Shown one piece after another: positions 45,350 to 53,582 of a stretch of 64,000 nucleotides of DNA. Numbering within the stretch: position 1 is the stretch's first letter; each line of letters opens with the position of its first letter. The stretch comes from Oceanobacillus halophilus (lineage in GTDB: Bacteria > Bacillota > Bacilli > Bacillales > Amphibacillaceae). Under the pieces are notes generated by a model. That model did no database searches and was not told the DNA's origin. It was given only the letters and a program-made list of their open reading frames with translations. The translations under genes were made by a program, and so were the position numbers. The stretch lies in the NCBI RefSeq assembly GCF_003628505.1, contig NZ_RBZP01000005.1, positions 62,001 to 126,000 of the forward strand. The letters run 5' to 3'.

Positions 45350-45832
45350 TCACGTAGAGTTCCTCTTTCTTAACTTAGGATAATGCTTTTCCAAAAACTC
45401 ATCTAATATAACTCGATGACTTTTGACCATGTTAGCTGGAAATTCATCTGGATAAAAAAATGCAATTTGAATGGATTCTATTTTATCTACTTTGATATCG
45501 CCTTGAAAATTAGTTGTATAGTAGGCAACAGTGACGGTATAAAATTCATCACCATTTTCAGCTTTGATAAATTGATCTGCACCAGAATAGACATTGATTA
45601 AATGCAAATCACGGATAACCAACCCCGTTTCTTCCATTACTTCACGTTGCGCCACTTCTTCTGTAGACTCCCCAAGTTCCATGAGACCTCCAGGTATACC
45701 CCATACTCCTTTTGGATGCGTGCGTTGTTGCAGCAATATTCTACCTAGATCATCGACGATAACAGCAACAGCCCCTGGAAAAATTAATGGTCGATGTCCT
45801 ACTACTTTTCGCAAATCTTCTATGTATCCCAA
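45350..45832 (-). CDS. Nudix hydrolase
   Basis: Hydrolyses a nucleoside diphosphate linked to another group; 160 aa. The full Nudix box is present as GGLMELGESTEEVAQREVMEETGL (G-x5-E-x7-R-E-x2-E-E-x-G-L). The C-terminal part (FYTVTVAYYTTNFQGDIK) resembles the YtkD/YjhB-like Firmicute group with a short N-terminal extension (LRKVVGHRPLIFPGA). The start is TTG 45832, with AAGGAGAT upstream; longer frames lack a site. The substrate is unknown. Confidence 0.9.
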   Translation of the reverse strand: MGYIEDLRKVVGHRPLIFPGAVAVIVDDLGRILLQQRTHPKGVWGIPGGLMELGESTEEVAQREVMEETGLVIRDLHLINVYSGADQFIKAENGDEFYTVTVAYYTTNFQGDIKVDKIESIQIAFFYPDEFPANMVKSHRVILDEFLEKHYPKLRKRNST

Positions 45833-45919
45833 TTTTAAATCTCCTTGTGTTTGATTGGTAATTGTTCGGCCTTCTTTTCGTATGGCGCTTCTAGTAGTCA
45901 GACTTATACACATATTCTT

Positions 45920-46531
45920 CTATCGTATTTCTACCGATAAAATATAAACCTGTTCATAATTCGTTTGCTTTTCCAAAGCTTCATCTCTAGAAAAATGGTT
46001 CAACATAACGATGCTTTCTTTATTCGAATAAACAATGGAGGCTATTGGAAGTTTTTCTCCTATAAAAAGTGGCGTTGAATCAGTAATGCCACCCCATGCG
46101 GATGAGTTTAAATTCACTATTTCGGATGAATCATACGTATTGGTTCCACTTCCACTGCCGCTATTTGTCATCACGGCACTCATCCACTTTTCATCATGTT
46201 TATTTAACATGGAGCTTAAAAACACCGTTCTTATGGTTTCTTCTTTCTCGGTCTCAGATATCCCTTTTCCAAATTCAACTACCGTATCCTTGTACTCTCC
46301 ATTTTGATAGACATCGACGGTAGTAGAAATTTCCTTCACCTGATCATTCTTTATTTCGATATCATGGACAAAAGATACACCGTCCAATAAATCCGTAAAT
46401 TGCTTTTCAAAATCAGTCAGTTTTGCTTCCTGTATTGTTGCATCCCCTTGAGTTTCTACTGAATCTTTTGTAGAACAAGCAACCAGGAGCACCATTGTTA
46501 TAATGATTATACTTACAAAAAATCGTTTCAT
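45920..46531 (-). CDS. Putative lipoprotein, unknown function
   Basis: A 203-aa exported lipoprotein with signal segment MKRFFVSIIIITMVLLVAC, where the Cys is residue 19. The mature part has no family I recognise. It contains a Ser/Gly stretch (TNSGSGSGTNTYDSSEIV) and ends in a beta-rich segment (YSNKESIVMLNHF). The start at 46531 has GAGGGG at proper spacing. It lies 88 bases before the Nudix gene and may share its transcript. Confidence 0.75.
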   Translation of the reverse strand: MKRFFVSIIIITMVLLVACSTKDSVETQGDATIQEAKLTDFEKQFTDLLDGVSFVHDIEIKNDQVKEISTTVDVYQNGEYKDTVVEFGKGISETEKEETIRTVFLSSMLNKHDEKWMSAVMTNSGSGSGTNTYDSSEIVNLNSSAWGGITDSTPLFIGEKLPIASIVYSNKESIVMLNHFSRDEALEKQTNYEQVYILSVEIR

Positions 46532-46555
46532 TCTTCCCCTCTTTTCATTTGTCAA

Positions 46556-46956
46556 TTAGGCACTATCCATAAGATTGTTGTTTTTTCACCATACATTTGT
46601 ATAAAAGAGCGAATATCTTTAATTCAGAATAGCGCTCTGTTGCCGCTACGGAAATAAACTATATGAAAAGAACCTTTCATTATGTAAGTAGTATACTGTA
46701 ATGTCATTTATTTCTGTTTGTTTCAAGTATCAAGTAAATAACTAGGTGTATTGTCTTGAATCTGTGTGTTGCATATAACTATTATTGGTTGGATTACTTA
46801 TGTTTTCTAGCCAGAGGGTGTTGGTGGATTTGTTGAAGGTGTGATATTGGATATAAGACTAGAATTTGTAATTTAACAAATCACCTTCAGTTAAATGGAA
46901 GTAAAAGGAAATTTATCTTAGCGATGACTGATTTTAGGGCTGGTTCTTAGACAACT
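46556..46956. other. Intergenic stretch with a decayed dispersed repeat (copy D)
   Basis: No gene is seen. 46610-46662 holds TTAATTCAGAATAGCGCTCTG followed by CGCTACGGAAATA, related to 933-950, 41665-41690 and, inverted, 41873-41910. The rest is unremarkable AT-rich sequence. Confidence 0.5.
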
Positions 46957-47307
46957 TCAATTTTTATCTAATAATTTCATTTCAATTGCTAAAGTCCCCC
47001 ATTTTTTCTCTTGTTCAGGTGTATAGATTTGGTACGTATTTTCTACCATTCCTTGGATAGATTCTCCTTGTGTATCAAAGGCCGAGGATGGAATCGATTC
47101 GTACATTTCTTTAAACGTAGGGAATGTTTTCAGTCCAATTACTTGTACACGAAGTTTTTGGTTTTGATTAGGTAGCTTGGTAAATTCTATTTCATCACCA
47201 ATCTGCAGACTTCTGCGCTTTTCATCATTTAACCGAACTTCGACTGTCTTTCTTTCCGATTGTATGGATTCAAATGGTACGTTATATAAGCGCATTTTAT
47301 GTAACAT
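46957..47307 (-). CDS. ASCH domain protein
   Basis: A 116-aa beta-barrel protein of the ASCH/PUA-like group, thought to bind RNA. The family pattern is RLYNVPFESIQSERKTVEVRL near the start and GDEIEF at about residue 38; the C-terminal PEQEKKWGTLAIEMKLL is also typical. The start at 47307 follows AAGAGGAAAAAT. A longer open frame upstream (to 47460) is not used: it lacks a site and covers the GC-richer structured interval at 47316-47410. Confidence 0.85.
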   Translation of the reverse strand: MLHKMRLYNVPFESIQSERKTVEVRLNDEKRRSLQIGDEIEFTKLPNQNQKLRVQVIGLKTFPTFKEMYESIPSSAFDTQGESIQGMVENTYQIYTPEQEKKWGTLAIEMKLLDKN

Positions 47308-47315
47308 ATTTTTCC

Positions 47316-47410
47316 TCTTTTCTTTTTTGTAACTTTCCGTGAGCACCGCCTCCCTCTCCTTGGAAAACCAGCTTTCTCTGGGAGTAGAGAGGTTTCGATT
47401 AGCCCACGTA
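47316..47410 (-). other. GC-richer structured leader upstream of the ASCH gene
   Basis: On the minus strand, CCTCTC and GAGAGG enclose an inner CCAG-loop-CTGG hairpin, followed by GGAGGCGGTGCTCACGG. It is distinctly richer in G and C than the surroundings and ends about ten bases before the ribosome binding site. It does not match a riboswitch I know. Confidence 0.3.
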
Positions 47411-47497
47411 ATTTGTTTCCCAAAAGCTATAAAATAGAACCAACTCTCAACGAATGTCAAACTCTATAAAAAGATTTAACACAACCTACAATAATAT

Positions 47498-47956
47498 TTA
47501 CACATCCATCTTTAAACGAATCATATCTCGGCAAATGATTCCATTTTCAACAATTACTTCTTCGTAATTTCTTGTAAAATAGTCAAAATCTACCTCTACC
47601 ATGCGAAAGCCGCACTTCTGATAAAAAGCTATTTGGCTGATGCTTGAATTTCCTGTTCCTACTTCTAGTATGGAGAAATTTTGTTTTTTTGCTGTTTCTA
47701 TCGCATGTTCGACTAATGCTTTTCCAATTCCTTTGTTTTGTTCCGTTTCTAATACTGATATATTCATAATCTCAAGCGTGTCATCTTTCGTGCTTGCTAA
47801 GACGTAAACTCCTATCACTTTCTCACCATGATCATTTATACCAATATAACATTGGCCATCTTCTAAATACTTTTCTATATGTTCCTTGTCCGGGTCTGCT
47901 CCTAGAAGTAAATCCATAGGTGGTGTTTCATTAGATGCTAATTTTCGAATATGCAT
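47498..47956 (-). CDS. GNAT family N-acetyltransferase
   Basis: 152 aa. The acetyl-CoA binding segment is VLETEQNKGIGKALVEHAIETAKKQ (about residues 68-92), with the closing FYQKCGFRMVEVDFDYF. It matches a group of small Bacillus acetyltransferases of the YvbK type. The start at 47956 follows AGGAGATAACG. The substrate is unknown. Confidence 0.9.
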   Translation of the reverse strand: MHIRKLASNETPPMDLLLGADPDKEHIEKYLEDGQCYIGINDHGEKVIGVYVLASTKDDTLEIMNISVLETEQNKGIGKALVEHAIETAKKQNFSILEVGTGNSSISQIAFYQKCGFRMVEVDFDYFTRNYEEVIVENGIICRDMIRLKMDV

Positions 47957-47993
47957 CGTTATCTCCTAACTTTTTCTATCTTCTTATTTATTA

Positions 47994-48467
47994 TTATTTT
48001 TTCTTTCTTTTTCTGCGAGTCTTCTTCTTTCCGTCAAAAACTAAATCCGCTACTACCATTATTGCTGCAGCAATCATTTCTGTCTCAACAGGAACTGTAA
48101 TGCTTAACATCATCTCATCCACGATAAAAATGGCTAGCCAGGCAAATAAAAATTCTAATATGATCTTTAGTGCTATCAATTGGCCTTTGTTTTTATAATA
48201 ATAAGTTGCCGAAACCACTAAGAACGCTTGTGCCAAAAGGTCTGTAATAAAACTAAATATAAATATGAATGTAATAAATAAGAATAAGGAGCCAAGTGTC
48301 TCATATTCAACATTAAATAGATTAAAAAAACCAACGAATCCAAAGAAATACGCCCCAAATACAAATACTAGTGCTAACGCAACCAGCAGTCCAAGAGACG
48401 TAATCACTACAATTTTTCCACCAAAATTCATTTCACGAAATGAATCGTCTTTTTTTTTACGCATCAA
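47994..48467 (-). CDS. YrvL-family membrane protein
   Basis: 157 aa with an N-terminal KKKDDSFREMN motif, four predicted membrane segments and a very basic C-terminal tail (KKKTRRKRKKK). The opening and topology match the regulatory YrvL family, whose B. subtilis member YvrL acts on the sigma-O system. No sigma-O genes are near, so only family membership is claimed. The second ATG (48464) is an alternative start. Confidence 0.75.
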   Translation of the reverse strand: MMRKKKDDSFREMNFGGKIVVITSLGLLVALALVFVFGAYFFGFVGFFNLFNVEYETLGSLFLFITFIFIFSFITDLLAQAFLVVSATYYYKNKGQLIALKIILEFLFAWLAIFIVDEMMLSITVPVETEMIAAAIMVVADLVFDGKKKTRRKRKKK

Positions 48468-48526
48468 AACATCCTAACAAAAATAATAGATTACTAGGTT
48501 ACATAGATAAAAATTTAAGGTCTACT

Positions 48527-49033
48527 TTAACGGACTTCTATGCTTCCTTTGACTTTAAGTGCCATTTCAACGGTTTTTAGTATATGTCCATCAAAATCAT
48601 CTTCATATTCTCTAACTTTCTCAAACCCCTTCGCCTCATAAAAGCGCATTCCAATTATATTGTTTTTTTCCACATTTAATTGAATTTTTCGCACATCTCC
48701 CAATTTCTCCATTCCTTCTTTTAAAAAGGCAGATCCAATCCCCTTCCCTTGGTATTCCGGATAAATATAGATGGCACCTAGGATTGTAGATCCTTCTTTT
48801 GAAACAGGCGAATAGTTGGCAAAACCCACAATTTTACCATCCATTTCTGCAACAAAAATAGTCGTGTGTTTTAATCGCCTTTTCATATTTTTATAACTAT
48901 ATGCATTTTGTAAAAAGTTATTTTGAATGTCAAGTGGGATAATCCCTTCATATGTACTGTTCCAGCTAGTCTTGGCAACATGCTGAACCTGAGGTATATC
49001 TTTCTTTTTCATATACCGAATGGTGTAAACCAC
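48527..49033 (-). CDS. GNAT family N-acetyltransferase
   Basis: About 168 aa. The acetyl-CoA loop is IYPEYQGKGIGSAFLKEGMEKL (about residues 90-111) and the closing block is NNIIGMRFYEAKGFEKVREYEDDFDGH. The start is probably GTG 49033, with AGGGTGA seven bases upstream, so the protein begins MVYTIRYMKKKDIPQVQ, as usual for the family. The substrate is unknown. Confidence 0.9.
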   Translation of the reverse strand: MVYTIRYMKKKDIPQVQHVAKTSWNSTYEGIIPLDIQNNFLQNAYSYKNMKRRLKHTTIFVAEMDGKIVGFANYSPVSKEGSTILGAIYIYPEYQGKGIGSAFLKEGMEKLGDVRKIQLNVEKNNIIGMRFYEAKGFEKVREYEDDFDGHILKTVEMALKVKGSIEVR

Positions 49034-49263
49034 TGTAATCACCCTATTCACTTTCGAATTTTATTAATAGTTTTTAACATTATAACACTATATAGCTATC
49101 CGGTTAAAGAAGGTAGAATTTGATGCCTCTTCCTATATTATAAAGTTTTATGCAAATACATTCCACAGTGACTAGCCAATACGTACATTTTCTCCTTCCT
49201 TTCGCACACCAACAAGCATTTCTTAATATACTGCATTAGGTGTGAAAGGAGGGTGAAAATCTT

Positions 49264-50274
49264 ATGAAAAACTACTTTGTTTACACCCTGTTGGGTCTTG
49301 CTGCATTTTTTGCCATTACGTTTTTAGTCATCTTCTTTGTCGCGGCACCGACGATGAATGAAAACGTTAATGAAGCCCCCGACAACAACACCGAAGAAAC
49401 TTCGGACAATGAGGATGAATCGGAGGATACAGATACAGAGAATTCCAATGAAGAGGAGTCTGAGGAAGCTAGTAACGAAGAGAATAATCAGGATTCGAAC
49501 TCAGAAGAAGATGGCAGTAATGAGGAAGAATCCGAAAATGGGGAAGAAGAAAACAATAACGACGAGGAGTCTTCAGATAACAACGACGATGGAAGTAGTG
49601 AGGATGAAAATACAGAGGAAGAGTCCTCACAAGAACATTACTGGGGTGTTGATTCAGCAAGCTATACGGATGAGGAACATTACTCCTGTATTGTAGACAA
49701 TTTCGGTGAACCTTCTGTTTTTGGTCGCTATATCGGTGAAAACGAAGGTGTTTCCATAGGCTTGGATAGGGAGGAAGTCAACTTTCTCCACGATAATGAT
49801 ATTTCCATTCTAGTAATCTATAATCATGTTAATGATGCTGTTGGTAATGAGCAAGGTGTAGAACATGCGGAACAAGCCATTGCCATGGCAGAAGATTTAA
49901 GTATCCCTGAAGACATAGCATTATTCGTAGATATTGAACCTGAGTATCCAATTGATTCGTCTTTTTTACAAGCATGGTATGAAACAGTTAATGAATCTAA
50001 TTATTACCCAGCAGTTTACGGTGTATTTGACGAAGGAAGTGAACTTCTAGAAGCATATAACGCAATGGAATCAGAAGCACTAGAAAATATGATCGTTTGG
50101 ACTGCGTACCCTCAAGAAGGTGTTACCACTAAAGACAATGCTCCAGAATACAATCCACAAGGACCAGACAATTCGATGCTTTATGGTTGGCAATATGGAC
50201 TTGAATCTGAAACATGTACAATTGATACCAATTTGTTTACAAATGACATGATGGATTATCTGTGGAAGGAATAG
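49264..50274 (+). CDS. Membrane-anchored DUF1906 (glycoside-hydrolase-like) protein
   Basis: 336 aa in three parts. Residues 1-30 are an N-terminal membrane anchor. Residues 31-125 are an extremely acidic Asn/Glu/Asp/Ser linker. The rest is a DUF1906/Rv2525c-type TIM-barrel-like domain starting YWGVDSASYTDEEHYSCIVDNFGEPSVFGRYIG, with FVDIEPEYPID as the likely active-site strand. Such domains are related to GH25-like lysozymes and act on the cell wall. The acidic linker suits an extracellular life in salt. Strong ribosome binding site AAAGGAGGGTG. Monocistronic. Confidence 0.85.
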   Translation: MKNYFVYTLLGLAAFFAITFLVIFFVAAPTMNENVNEAPDNNTEETSDNEDESEDTDTENSNEEESEEASNEENNQDSNSEEDGSNEEESENGEEENNNDEESSDNNDDGSSEDENTEEESSQEHYWGVDSASYTDEEHYSCIVDNFGEPSVFGRYIGENEGVSIGLDREEVNFLHDNDISILVIYNHVNDAVGNEQGVEHAEQAIAMAEDLSIPEDIALFVDIEPEYPIDSSFLQAWYETVNESNYYPAVYGVFDEGSELLEAYNAMESEALENMIVWTAYPQEGVTTKDNAPEYNPQGPDNSMLYGWQYGLESETCTIDTNLFTNDMMDYLWKE

Positions 50275-50287
50275 GGATTTATTCTCC

Positions 50288-51187
50288 CTATCCCACCACT
50301 TTCCTTTTTTGCAGTGAAGGAGGACAAGCATAATTATATTCTCTTATTTTTTTATTAACCTCTTTGACTAATTTCCGTTTTTCTCTTCCCGCAGTTTGCT
50401 TTAGTTCTTCTTTTAAAATGTCAATTTCTTTTGCTAATTTCACCCATTTGGGAAGAATATGATTATCTTTAAGAGTCTTATAGAGTTGCCTTTCTTCTGA
50501 TTGGATACTTTGTCCTGCCATTTTCAGTGGTTTTCCCTTACCAGGAAGATAATCAAATTGCCCTTCCCTCTCAGCATTTCTGATAATTGCCGTCATATGA
50601 TCCGTGTACTGCAGCCTTTCTTCTATCTCTGGAGCCTCGTTTTGAACAGACCATTCCGGCTTTAACAAGGAATGTATGATAGCGTCATGCGATTGATTAT
50701 TCTGATGTAAATAACCTCTGAGGAGCCCTTCCTGTTTGAATCCCAATTTTTTAAGAAGTTGATTGGAAGCCGTGTTCTGAGGAAAAGTTACGGCACCAAT
50801 TCGAAATAAGTTTAATTCATGAAATGAATACGCAAGTACTTTTTTTGCTGCTTCTAAAGTAATTCCTCTTCTCCAGAAGGCAGGATGCAGTTCGTATCCG
50901 ATTTCTCCCTTTTTATTCCATAAATTCAAGTTATTTAGTCCCACAGTTCCTAAAAATTGCCCCGTTTCTTTCCAGATAATTCCCCATCGGATACTACGTT
51001 TTTGCCGAAACAAATGATAAAATCCATCAATCATCTCTTTCGCTTCTTCTAGACTTTCCAGACTTTCTTTCCCGTAATAGATGGTTACTCGATCCATTGA
51101 TAAGATCTCATATAAGTCTTTATCATATTTATGGTCGATTTGCACAAGCTCAAGTCTTTTTGTTTCCAGTTTAGGAAATTCCCCCAT
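50288..51187 (-). CDS. GNAT acetyltransferase fused to a DUF1992 (DnaJC28-like) domain
   Basis: 299 aa with two domains. Residues 1-180 form a RimJ/RimL-type acetyltransferase (ETKRLELVQI, IGYELHPAFWRRGITLEAAKKVL, NQLLKKLGFKQEGLLRGYL). Residues 195-299 match DUF1992, the conserved part of DnaJC28-like proteins (AEREGQFDYLPGKGKPL is its hallmark), ending in a Lys-rich helix. The two parts are usually separate genes. The coding frame is continuous and the linker (PEWSVQNEAPEIEERL) is short. Function unknown. Confidence 0.85.
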   Translation of the reverse strand: MGEFPKLETKRLELVQIDHKYDKDLYEILSMDRVTIYYGKESLESLEEAKEMIDGFYHLFRQKRSIRWGIIWKETGQFLGTVGLNNLNLWNKKGEIGYELHPAFWRRGITLEAAKKVLAYSFHELNLFRIGAVTFPQNTASNQLLKKLGFKQEGLLRGYLHQNNQSHDAIIHSLLKPEWSVQNEAPEIEERLQYTDHMTAIIRNAEREGQFDYLPGKGKPLKMAGQSIQSEERQLYKTLKDNHILPKWVKLAKEIDILKEELKQTAGREKRKLVKEVNKKIREYNYACPPSLQKRKVVG

Positions 51188-51323
51188 CTCATTTCCTCCC
51201 GAATAACTTTGTATTTATATAAGAGTCCCCTTTTCTCGGTTATGTAAAGTAAATGAATGTTTACTTTTTCGGACATTTCATCCACCTTATACTTATTATT
51301 CTCTTCTTTTTTTTGAAATCCTC

Positions 51324-52037
51324 TTAATATTTAAATATTGCGTCTATTTCTGCTTGTATTTGAATCTGTCCTGGTTTTATTGGGGTAGAAAAACTATCTT
51401 GGGTGCTGGCTGCCAATACTCTTGGTGTAACCTGGTCCCTTGTTACTTTTTCTACTAATTTTACGGGAGTTTCATGAAGATTGATTTGTAATGTGTCTGC
51501 TATCGTCATCGCTTTCTCCATAGCATTTATAATAGCTTGTTGCAATGCTTGATTATAATAAGCATTTTCATTTTGTGTGGTAAATTGAATATTCATTACA
51601 CGGTTTACACCAGCATCTACTGCCGCATCAATAATTTGCCCTGTTTCTTGGATTTCCGTAATCTTTAGAGTGATTTCGTTTTGAACTTCATAACCTCTGA
51701 AAACTTGTTTGCCTTCCACAAAGTCATATTTAGGCTGAATGGTATAGCGAGAGGTTTGTATTTTTTCTTGTGGAATTCCTTGTGCCTCGATCGCTACCAA
51801 CACTTGATTCATTGTCTCCGCATTTTCCTCTTGTGCCTGTGTAAGTGATATATTTTCTGTTAGGACGGCAAGTTGGACACTGGCCATATCAGGTTGAATA
51901 GAGACGCTCGACATGCCTCTTACCGTGATCGTGTTTGGCTGACTTGGTTCGCGTGCAGGTCTTGTAATTTGTTGCGTATTGGGGTTAGGACTCGGATTCG
52001 ACTGATAAGGATAATGCGCATTGTAAGGATAATACAT
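51324..52037 (-). CDS. SIMPL (DUF541) domain protein
   Basis: About 237 aa. After a Tyr/Pro/Asn-rich N-terminal stretch (YYPYNAHYPYQSNPSPNP) comes the SIMPL domain: ITVRGMSSVSIQPDMASVQLAVLTE, then QAIINAMEKAMTIADTLQI, and a closing IKPGQIQIQAEIDAIFKY. It has no signal peptide, unlike periplasmic YggE, and may be spore- or membrane-associated; in B. subtilis the relative YlmF-like proteins are little studied. The start at 52037 has AAGGTGG seven bases away. Confidence 0.85.
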   Translation of the reverse strand: MYYPYNAHYPYQSNPSPNPNTQQITRPAREPSQPNTITVRGMSSVSIQPDMASVQLAVLTENISLTQAQEENAETMNQVLVAIEAQGIPQEKIQTSRYTIQPKYDFVEGKQVFRGYEVQNEITLKITEIQETGQIIDAAVDAGVNRVMNIQFTTQNENAYYNQALQQAIINAMEKAMTIADTLQINLHETPVKLVEKVTRDQVTPRVLAASTQDSFSTPIKPGQIQIQAEIDAIFKY

Positions 52038-52227
52038 AATCATTCCACCTTTTTTGATTGATATTAGATATTATGCAGGCCGAGGCAGAATGATTATGGT
52101 TTGTTTTTTGAGGCTGAGAGTTGATTCAAGCATGAGTGGGGTGTATGAGATGTGAACTTTAGCAATTTTACTGTAAATATTAGCATTTCATCAAAAAATA
52201 AGCACAAGCTGCCACCACAGCTCCCTA

Positions 52228-52782
52228 TCACTCCCAATAATCGGGATCCTGCATCCTAAGTTCTTCTACGATATCTTCTAAATCTGTAGGGGTAATTGTG
52301 AATATTTCATATCCATCGGCCTTTTTTGCCACATCATAAAAATACTTTGTACTTCCTGGAAATTCCTCATCCATTAACAAAAGACAGGCATCACTTTTTT
52401 CGATCAGCCACATATTTTTTGCACGAAACTGGTATGGACCTTTGTAATCTCCTTCATATAAAGGCTTATAAAAATCAACAACAAAAGTTAACTCCTGGTA
52501 CTTTTCCTTTAATGGATCTGGCCAGCGACTTTCTTGATTCTCGAATGGTGGAAACATGGCAATGTTAATATCATAAGTTTCTTTTAAGTCCAGAACAATC
52601 TCAGCAGTCCATAATTCTACCCCCATTTGTCCGGTAACAATCACCCACTCAAGACCTTCGTTTTCTATAAAACTGATTATTCGTTTTTCAATAGCAGCTT
52701 TGACAAATGTTACTCGTGGATCGTTTTCTTTAAAAATACCCATTTCCATCGGTTTGTAGCCAGTAACCGTTAATATTTTCAT
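52228..52782 (-). CDS. ypsA: SLOG-family protein YpsA (DUF1273)
   Basis: 184 aa, Rossmann-like SLOG fold protein. It begins MKILTVTGYKPMEMGIF and carries GLEWVIVTGQMGVELWTAEIVLDLKETY and CLLLMDEEFPGSTKYFYDVA, the nucleotide-binding elements of the YpsA family. YpsA is linked to cell division and oxidative stress in B. subtilis and S. aureus; its ligand is not settled. The start at 52782 has GAGGGATAC upstream. The usual neighbour gpsB is not here. Confidence 0.92.
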   Translation of the reverse strand: MKILTVTGYKPMEMGIFKENDPRVTFVKAAIEKRIISFIENEGLEWVIVTGQMGVELWTAEIVLDLKETYDINIAMFPPFENQESRWPDPLKEKYQELTFVVDFYKPLYEGDYKGPYQFRAKNMWLIEKSDACLLLMDEEFPGSTKYFYDVAKKADGYEIFTITPTDLEDIVEELRMQDPDYWE

Positions 52783-52879
52783 ATGTATCCCTCTTTCATA
52801 AACCTTCAATTATTATAAATCCCATAAGAAAAGCTGGCAAATATTTGCCAGCTTACTTATCAATAATGACTGTTATCTG

Positions 52880-53434
52880 TTATCTTGGTTTTCTATTCAT
52901 CATGCCTGGCATCTGACCTTGTGCACCAGTTCCCATTCCTGTGCCTGGCATTTGACCTTGTTGTGCACCAGCGCCCATTCCTGTGCCTGGCATCTGGCCT
53001 TGTTGTGCACCAGTGCCCATTCCTGCTCCTGGCATCTGACCTTGCATGGCACCTGGTCCCATTCCTGCTCCTGGCATCTGACCTTGCATGGCACCTGGTC
53101 CCATTCCTGCTCCTGGCATCTGACCTTGCATCCAACCTGGTCCCATTCCTGCTCCTGGTCCAGCTCCTGCACCGAATCCTGGCCCCATTGGACCTGGTCC
53201 TGGCACATTGTATTGAGGTCCCATTATATCTACACTGTTTGTTACATTCTGATGCGAAGTTGAGTGTGGGAACGTGTGGTAATTTTTCACGGTATGATGA
53301 TTAACTACATTTGTATGAGAAGGGTGTACATGCTCTACGCAACTTTCGGAATACGTGTTTACATTATTAACTTTAGTCGGATAGACACATTTCGGACAAC
53401 CGCAATGTGGCCCGTGATGATGACGTCGTCTCAT
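52880..53434 (-). CDS. CotD-like spore coat protein with Met-Pro-Gly repeats
   Basis: 184 aa. The N-terminal part is His/Cys-rich in the CotD manner (RRRHHHGPHCGCPKC, ESCVEHVHPSHTNVVNHHTV). The C-terminal half is five or six imperfect 14-residue repeats of the MPGAGMGPGAMQGQ type, encoded by a 42-bp minisatellite at about 52893-53160. The start at 53434 follows GAAAGGAGA. A sigma-K-type promoter lies just upstream, so it is made late in the mother cell and placed in the inner coat. Confidence 0.88.
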   Translation of the reverse strand: MRRRHHHGPHCGCPKCVYPTKVNNVNTYSESCVEHVHPSHTNVVNHHTVKNYHTFPHSTSHQNVTNSVDIMGPQYNVPGPGPMGPGFGAGAGPGAGMGPGWMQGQMPGAGMGPGAMQGQMPGAGMGPGAMQGQMPGAGMGTGAQQGQMPGTGMGAGAQQGQMPGTGMGTGAQGQMPGMMNRKPR

Positions 53435-53466
53435 AGACAATCTCCTTTCTTTTTTTGGTACACTAA

Positions 53467-53494
53467 TAACCTATGTCAACTGTCATCCGAATGT
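53467..53494 (-). promoter_or_regulatory. Putative sigma-K promoter of the coat protein gene
   Basis: On the minus strand AC, then 17 bases, then CATAGGTTA, matching the sigma-K pattern AC-N16/17-CATANNNTA. It lies about 30 bases before the coat protein start codon. Confidence 0.65.
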
Positions 53495-53540
53495 ATAAGC
53501 GAGTACCCATTTTAAAGGAAATTACAAGACACACCCAAAA

Positions 53541-53571
53541 TAGGTGTTTGCTCCTTGGGAACAAACACCTT
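53541..53571 (-). terminator. Terminator of the ABC-2 exporter operon
   Basis: AGGTGTTTG pairs with CAAACACCT around an 11-base loop, followed on the minus strand by ATTTTGGG. It begins 12 bases after the permease stop. Confidence 0.7.
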
Positions 53572-53582
53572 CTCTAACCATG

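Noticed and set aside
47310-47460. N-terminal extension of the ASCH protein
   Set aside because: The extension has no ribosome binding site, is unlike the family, and covers a structured non-coding stretch.
52893-53304. Several overlapping frames on both strands at the coat protein gene
   Set aside because: The 42-base repeat keeps all six frames open. Only the CotD-like frame has a ribosome binding site and a family match.
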